DNA of 58,510 nt. Source: Desulfovibrio sp. Huiquan2017 (lineage in GTDB: Bacteria > Desulfobacterota > Desulfovibrionia > Desulfovibrionales > Desulfovibrionaceae). Where the stretch lies: NCBI RefSeq assembly GCF_017351175.1, contig NZ_JAFMPN010000023.1:1-58510 (forward strand), read 5' to 3'. Under the pieces are notes generated by a model. The model was not told the origin of the DNA. It made no database searches and saw nothing but the letters and a program-made list of their open reading frames with translations. Below, one piece after another: positions 54,415 to 58,510 of this stretch. Numbering within the stretch: position 1 is the first letter of the stretch; the number at the start of each line of letters is the position of its first letter. The position numbers were made by a program, and so were the translations under genes.

Positions 54415-56271
54415 ATGAAGCTTTCTGATATCGGGATCGGCCAGCGACTGGTTTTCATGCTGGCGGTGCTTATGTTAGCGCTGGTTGCTTTTTTTCTGGT
54501 GTCCGTGTCCTTCGGGACCCAGGCCTTGACAGTGTCCATCGTGGACAGAACGCTCAGTCAGAACACGCGCAGCGTCACCGCCACCCTGGACGGTTGGATT
54601 GATGACCGCATGCGTTTCCTCGGCCTGATGGCGAGCGCGGACGAGATCGTCCAAGCGGCCTCGGGCGGAGATTGGCGACCGGCCGTCGCCTGGCTCCAAC
54701 GGGCCAAGGCCAAGGATCCGATGCTCGAATCCCTGTTTGTGCACGACGCCAAGGGCATCAGCGTTGTCACCACCAACACGGACGGCCGGGGCAAGGACTA
54801 CAGCTCCCGGCCCTACTACAAGGCCATCATAACCGGCGGCCAGGATGAATACATTTCCGAAGTGACGCTGTCCCCGGCCACCAACCAACCACGCATCGCC
54901 TTCGTCCACGCGATCAAGCAGGATGGCCGGACCGTCGGCTATGTGGGCATGTCCGTCCTGGGCGAGGCCTTTTCCGATTACCTTTCTCCCATCAAGGTCG
55001 GCGACAGCGGCTACGCTTACATGTTCGACGCCGAGGGCAAGATCCTGGCCCATCCCGACACCTCCCTCATTTTCAAGGATCTGAGCAGGTTCGATTTCAT
55101 TCAAGAGGGGCTGCGTCGGAAGAACGGCTTTATCGAGTACGAATGGAAGGGCGCGATGAAGTACATGGCCTTCGGCCAGGTCAAGCGCACCGGTTGGATC
55201 GTGGCCCTGAGCGCCGAGCGCTCCGATTTCCTCCATGAGGCCGAGCAGCTCGAAAACCGCCTGATCGTCGGGGGTGCCGTGGCCCTGCTTGTCATCCTCG
55301 CCGTGGTCTTCGTGGTCATCCGCAAGCTCGTCTCCACGCCTCTGGCCGCCATCGTGGAAACGTCGGAGCAGGTCAGTCGAGGCGATTTGTCCGTAGATTT
55401 TTCCGGCCGGTTCAGCGGAGAACTGGCCCGGCTGCGCGACTCCTTTGAAGCCATGGTGGGCAGTCTCGGTCGGGTCGTCCATGACATCCAGACCGGGAGC
55501 GAAAATGTGGCCTCCGGGGCCGAGGAACTTTCCGCCACGGCCCAGACCCTGGCCCAGGGCGCTACGGCCCAGGCCGGAGGCGTGGAACGGCTGTCCGGGG
55601 TCATCGAGCGGATGAGCGAGAGCATCAGCGCCACCGCCGCCAACGCCAAGGAGACCGAATCCCTGGCCGCGCAGGCCGCCAATGACGCCCAGGCTGGCGG
55701 CGAGGCCGTGGCAGAGGCCGTCTCCGCCATGGGCGATATCGCCGAGAAGATCTCCATTATCGAGGAGATCGCCCGCCAGACCAACCTCCTGGCTCTCAAC
55801 GCCGCCATCGAGGCTGCCCGCGCGGGTGAGCACGGCAAGGGGTTCGCCGTGGTGGCCGCCGAGGTGCGCAAGCTCGCCGAACGGTCCGGCTTCGCCGCCA
55901 ACGAGATCGGCGAACTGTCCGTTTCGAGCATGAACGTGGCCAACCGCGCCGGTGAGATGCTCGCACGCCTCGTTCCGGATATTCAGAAGACCGCGGAGCT
56001 CATCCAGGAAATCACCTCCTCCACCCAGGAGCAGAACTCCGGCACCGCCGACATCAGCGCCGCCACCACGGAACTCGACCGCGTCATCCAGCAAAACGCT
56101 GCCGCTTCCGAAGAGACCTCCTCCACCTCCGAGGAGCTCTCCAGTCAAGCCGTTCAACTTCAACAGACCGTCAGCTACTTCCGGCTGCGCCGGGAAGCGT
56201 CCCGAGATCGGGCCTCCACGCAGGACATTTTGCCGGGCGGGCCGGACGAAGGCGCTTTCGAAGAGTTCTGA
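54415..56271 (+). CDS. Methyl-accepting chemotaxis protein with dCache sensor and CheR-type C-terminal tail
   Basis: A 618-residue chemoreceptor. A first membrane span (about 12-36) precedes a large periplasmic double Cache-like domain (about 45-275, with [19 protein letters not shown]), a second span (about 282-304), HAMP and the signalling helices with tip [20 protein letters not shown]. The C-terminal 30-residue linker ends in AFEEF, which fits the x-[FYWH]-x-x-[FYWH] pentapeptide that tethers CheR. Ligand unknown; dCache receptors often sense amino acids or small acids. AGGGGG precedes the ATG. Confidence 0.93.
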   Translation: MKLSDIGIGQRLVFMLAVLMLALVAFFLVSVSFGTQALTVSIVDRTLSQNTRSVTATLDGWIDDRMRFLGLMASADEIVQAASGGDWRPAVAWLQRAKAKDPMLESLFVHDAKGISVVTTNTDGRGKDYSSRPYYKAIITGGQDEYISEVTLSPATNQPRIAFVHAIKQDGRTVGYVGMSVLGEAFSDYLSPIKVGDSGYAYMFDAEGKILAHPDTSLIFKDLSRFDFIQEGLRRKNGFIEYEWKGAMKYMAFGQVKRTGWIVALSAERSDFLHEAEQLENRLIVGGAVALLVILAVVFVVIRKLVSTPLAAIVETSEQVSRGDLSVDFSGRFSGELARLRDSFEAMVGSLGRVVHDIQTGSENVASGAEELSATAQTLAQGATAQAGGVERLSGVIERMSESISATAANAKETESLAAQAANDAQAGGEAVAEAVSAMGDIAEKISIIEEIARQTNLLALNAAIEAARAGEHGKGFAVVAAEVRKLAERSGFAANEIGELSVSSMNVANRAGEMLARLVPDIQKTAELIQEITSSTQEQNSGTADISAATTELDRVIQQNAAASEETSSTSEELSSQAVQLQQTVSYFRLRREASRDRASTQDILPGGPDEGAFEEF

Positions 56272-56292
56272 TCCCTTCCTCTTGGGAGCACC

Positions 56293-56325
56293 AGGCGCGT
56301 TTCGGCAACGGAACGCGCCTTTTTT
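56293..56325 (+). terminator. Terminator after the dCache chemoreceptor
   Basis: AGGCGCGTT-TCGGCAACGG-AACGCGCCT followed by TTTTT. A 9-bp GC-rich stem 20 bases past the stop. Confidence 0.9.
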
Positions 56326-56456
56326 GCGGGCTGAAACGGAAGACGAAGGGGGGATTTGGCGTTGCGGGGCGCTTCGCTGTGGGCACCGGATGATTCGCAA
56401 GCAGGCAAGGTCCCCGCGCATCCCTCTTTGCGCCTTGCGGGCGTATGGGCAAGCAC

Positions 56457-56491
56457 AAAAAAAGTGCGGACGCGCGCAACGCGTCCGCACC
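56457..56491 (-). terminator. Terminator of the aminotransferase gene
   Basis: On the minus strand GTGCGGACGCG and CGCGTCCGCAC (11-bp arms) are followed by TTTTTTT. It lies 22 bases beyond the aminotransferase stop. Confidence 0.92.
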
Positions 56492-56512
56492 TGTTGCCGT
56501 ATCGGCGGTCGG

Positions 56513-57703
56513 TTATTTGAATTTGGCCATGGCGGCGGTGAAGCCCGCCTGGGAACGGGGGATGATTTTGTCCTCCACGGAGAAGGACAAGCGGAAGAAG
56601 CCGGGGTAGCCGAAACCGGATCCGGGCACGGCCAGGACCTTTTCCTCCTGGAGCGCGGCGCAGAATTTGACGTCGTCGCCGCCCGGGGCCTTGGGGAAGA
56701 AGTAGAACGCGCCCTTGGGCATGGTGTACTCGTAGCCCGCGTTGTCCAGGACTTTGGCCATGGCCTTGCGGCGGCGGTCGTAAACGGAGATGTCCACGCC
56801 GGAACCGAGCGCCCGGGCCATGAGTTTCTGGGCCAGGGCCGGGGCGTTGACGAAGCCGAGGATGCGGTTGGCCAGGGTTACGCCGCCGACCACGGTGTCC
56901 ATGTCCTCCATGGCCGGGTTGACCAGGGCGTAGCCGATGCGTTCGCCTGCCATGGACAGGTTTTTGGAGAAGGAAGAGCAGACCACGGTATACTTGTAAA
57001 TCGGCAGCAGGCTCGGCACCTTCACGCCGTCGAAGGCCAGGAACCGGTAAGGCTCGTCGGCCAGGATATAGATGGGCCGTTCGCGCTTGGCGTTGTGCTT
57101 TTCAAGGATGGCCGCCAGTCCTTCGAGAGACGCCTGGTCGTAAACCGCGCCCGATGGGTTGTTGGGCGAGTTGAGCATGACCACGCGGGTTTTGTCGGTA
57201 ATGGCCTTGTCCATGGCCTCCAGATCGAGCTGGAAGGTCAGGGGCTTGGCCGGGACCTGGACGAGTTTCGCGCCGTGGTTCTCGCAGTAGAAGACGTATT
57301 CCACGAAGAACGGGGCCGGGGACATGACCTCGTCGCCGGGTTCGAGCACGGCCCGGAAGAACGAGTTCAGCGCTCCCGCCGCACCGCAGGTGATGACCAG
57401 GGCCTCGGGCGGCACGTCTACGCCTTGTTCTCTGGAGACCTCGGCGGCCAGCTTGGCGCGCACGTCGGGGTAGCCGAAGTTGGGCATGTAGCCCATGAAG
57501 AAAGGCTTGTCCGCGTCTTTCGCCAGTTCCAGGAGCCCCTCCTTGATGGCGGGCGGCGGCGGCAGGTCCGGGTTGCCCAGGCTGAAGTCGCAGATCGCGT
57601 CCTCGCCGTATTTCTTCTTCAGGGCAATGCCCTCCTCGAACATTTTGCGGATCCAGGAGGACCGCTCCATGTATCCGGCTATCTGGCTGGAAATAAGCTG
57701 CAT
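56513..57703 (-). CDS. Class I/II pyridoxal-phosphate aminotransferase
   Basis: A 396-residue fold-type I aminotransferase. Key segments are CDFSLGNPDLPPPP, VITCGAAGALNSFFRAVLEPGDEV (PLP phosphate loop), MLNSPNNPSGAVYDQ, ILADEPYRFLAFDG and VVCSSFSKNLSMAGERIGYA with the PLP-binding Lys. The AspC/AvtA-like group acts on aspartate, alanine, aromatic or branched amino acids; this sequence does not fix the substrate. A gap of 165 bases separates its start from the repeat array. Confidence 0.93.
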   Translation of the reverse strand: MQLISSQIAGYMERSSWIRKMFEEGIALKKKYGEDAICDFSLGNPDLPPPPAIKEGLLELAKDADKPFFMGYMPNFGYPDVRAKLAAEVSREQGVDVPPEALVITCGAAGALNSFFRAVLEPGDEVMSPAPFFVEYVFYCENHGAKLVQVPAKPLTFQLDLEAMDKAITDKTRVVMLNSPNNPSGAVYDQASLEGLAAILEKHNAKRERPIYILADEPYRFLAFDGVKVPSLLPIYKYTVVCSSFSKNLSMAGERIGYALVNPAMEDMDTVVGGVTLANRILGFVNAPALAQKLMARALGSGVDISVYDRRRKAMAKVLDNAGYEYTMPKGAFYFFPKAPGGDDVKFCAALQEEKVLAVPGSGFGYPGFFRLSFSVEDKIIPRSQAGFTAAMAKFK

Positions 57704-57867
57704 GGGAAAACTCCTTGGAATTCAGGTGAAGCCACGACCTTATGACAACCGCCCCCCACTTGCAATACGTGAGGGGCGTCCAAACGGCCGGGATCGCTTC
57801 TTCACGAGGGGGAGGAAATTGCCTGGCGCGGGCTTGGGAAGAGCGCCTTTTGATGTCCGCGCCTCCG
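57704..57867. other. Intergenic region between the aminotransferase gene and the repeats
   Basis: No gene. The first 60 bases upstream of the aminotransferase start (minus strand) carry its ribosome-binding site (AAGGAG at 57711-57716 read on the minus strand). The remaining sequence grades into the repeat and partly resembles the diverged flank of the other copies. Confidence 0.45.
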
Positions 57868-58146
57868 CGTCGGGGGTTCGGGTTGTTCTCCTTACATTGT
57901 TGTTTCGCCTTTCCGGCGACTTCCTTTTTTGCTGGCGCAGAAAAAAGGAAGCAAAAACTGCGCTGCGGTGCTGCCGCGGGGAAGCGACCCCAAGAGCCCG
58001 TAGGCGGCTTCCGCTGGTTTGATAGATGTCTGCTGCGCAGACTCGATCAAAGCCGCGCTTCAGCTCGCCGAACACGGGCTCTAGGGGTCGCTTCCGATTG
58101 GTGTCCTGCGTAAGGGGATCGGGTGGGTGTAGTTAACCCTGTTTTG
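57868..58146 (+). repeat. Dispersed repeat, copy A (about 280 bp)
   Basis: Nearly identical along its length to copy B (58231-58510). It begins with a CTCCTTAC-TTGTTGTTTCGCC block and a hairpin with 11-bp arms (CTTCCTTTTTT 57920-57930, AAAAAAGGAAG 57941-57951). A structured module at 57980-58095 follows: outer arms GGAAGCGACCCC-A-AGAGCCCGT and ACGGGCTCT-A-GGGGTCGCTTCC, and an inner stem GTCTGC-TGC-GCAGAC flanked by TTTGAT/ATCAAA. No transposase or credible coding frame is present. Role unknown. Confidence 0.92.
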
Positions 58147-58230
58147 AAGAGGTGGGTCGCGGGAACTTGTCCGCGCCTCCGGGGCCAGGAGAAATTAGGG
58201 TTGTTGGCGGGCGGTTGGGCCGCGCTTTTG

Positions 58231-58510
58231 CGTCGGGGCTTCGGGTTGTTCTCCTTACATTGTTGTTTCGCCTTTTCGGCGACTTCCTTTTTTGCTGGCG
58301 CAGAAAAAAGGAAGCAAAAACTGCGCTATTGGTGCTGCCGCGCGGACGCGGCCCCAAGAGCCCGTAGGCGGCTTCCGCTGGTTTGATAGATGTCTGCTGC
58401 GCAGACTCGATCAAAGCCGCGCTTCAGCTCGCCGAACACGGGCTCTAGGGGTCGCTTCCGATTGGTGTCCTGCGTAAGGGGATCGGGTGGGTGTAGTTAA
58501 CCCTGTTTTG
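58231..58510 (+). repeat. Dispersed repeat, copy B, in tandem with copy A
   Basis: Repeats copy A after an 84-bp spacer, with scattered changes. In the left outer arm GCGACCCC becomes GCGGCCCC, which still pairs by G-U wobble with the unchanged right arm, but a nearby A-to-C change breaks one pair. The copy runs to the window edge and ends with the same GTTAACCCTGTTTTG as copy A, so it may continue beyond. Confidence 0.92.

Noticed and set aside
57742..58477. Open frames of 60-120 codons within the repeats
   Set aside because: They repeat identically in each copy, have Arg/Ser-rich composition and no ribosome-binding sites. They are by-products of the repeat sequence.
57868..58510. Repeat array as a CRISPR
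   Set aside because: Units are about 280 bp with a single 84-bp spacer and no cas genes. It does not fit CRISPR dimensions.

Overview
The window reads as chromosomal DNA of a GC-rich, anaerobic, Gram-negative sulfate reducer of the Desulfovibrionaceae (Desulfovibrio/Pseudodesulfovibrio type). Supporting signs: an oxygen-defence block typical of that family (Fur/PerR regulator, rubrerythrin, desulfoferrodoxin, several rubredoxins and rubredoxin:oxygen oxidoreductase), a DcrA-like haem-motif chemoreceptor beside a tetrahaem cytochrome, an Orange-Protein-type Mrp/NifX locus with its sigma-54 activator, futalosine-pathway menaquinone genes, hydrogenase nickel-insertion genes hypAB, and LPS genes hldD and lptD. 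The assignment is inference from gene content; no rRNA or tRNA gene was seen.

Layout. 0-0.15 kb: truncated inverted copy of a ~280-bp dispersed repeat. 0.3-9.5 kb: DUF3089 hydrolase, a D-lactate/glycolate-type FAD oxidoreductase with its Fe-S partner, two membrane proteins, secA, and an outer-membrane-barrel candidate. 9.5-12.2 kb: creA with a small Nif11-like gene, a GAF-PAS-GGDEF diguanylate cyclase, a small DMT-like protein. 12.4-20 kb: menaquinone genes (menG/ubiE with a histone-like tail, mqnB, long-chain prenyl diphosphate synthase), a UDP-sugar dehydrogenase, and a PurS-PurL fusion. 20.2-27 kb: cytochrome c, haem-motif chemoreceptor, perR, rbr, dfx, four rubredoxin-like genes in a row (one frameshifted) and roo. 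27.3-31 kb (mostly minus strand): yaiI, ywbE, an EEP-fold nuclease/phosphatase, a secreted protein and a VWA-OmpA protein. 31.2-37.9 kb: hldD, lptD, mutL, alr. 38.2-42.2 kb: Pho-box-like repeats, PhoR-like kinase, PiT transporter and PhoU-like protein, which look like one phosphate unit. 42.2-49.3 kb: YbaY-like lipoprotein, TPR protein and HD-GYP protein, mrp and NifX-like genes under a clear sigma-54 promoter with their activator, a secreted hydrolase, hypAB. 49.5-57.7 kb: FMN riboswitch and ribB, ilvD, a periplasmic solute-binding protein, a dCache chemoreceptor with a CheR-type tail, and an aminotransferase. 57.87-58.51 kb: two direct copies of the same repeat that opens the window.

How the parts fit. 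The most coherent block is 20-27 kb. A haem-motif chemoreceptor can steer cells away from oxygen, PerR can sense peroxide, and rubrerythrin (peroxide), desulfoferrodoxin (superoxide) and Roo (O2) share rubredoxin as electron donor. Other coherent units are phosphate uptake with its own kinase, menaquinone synthesis, c-di-GMP making and breaking proteins at separate sites, and the sigma-54-controlled Mrp/NifX locus. I found no CRISPR array, prophage, transposase or restriction system. The most unexplained material is the structured repeat at both window ends, the rubredoxin cluster with unusual cysteine spacing, the lysine/alanine-rich tail on MenG and the Nif11-like small gene.
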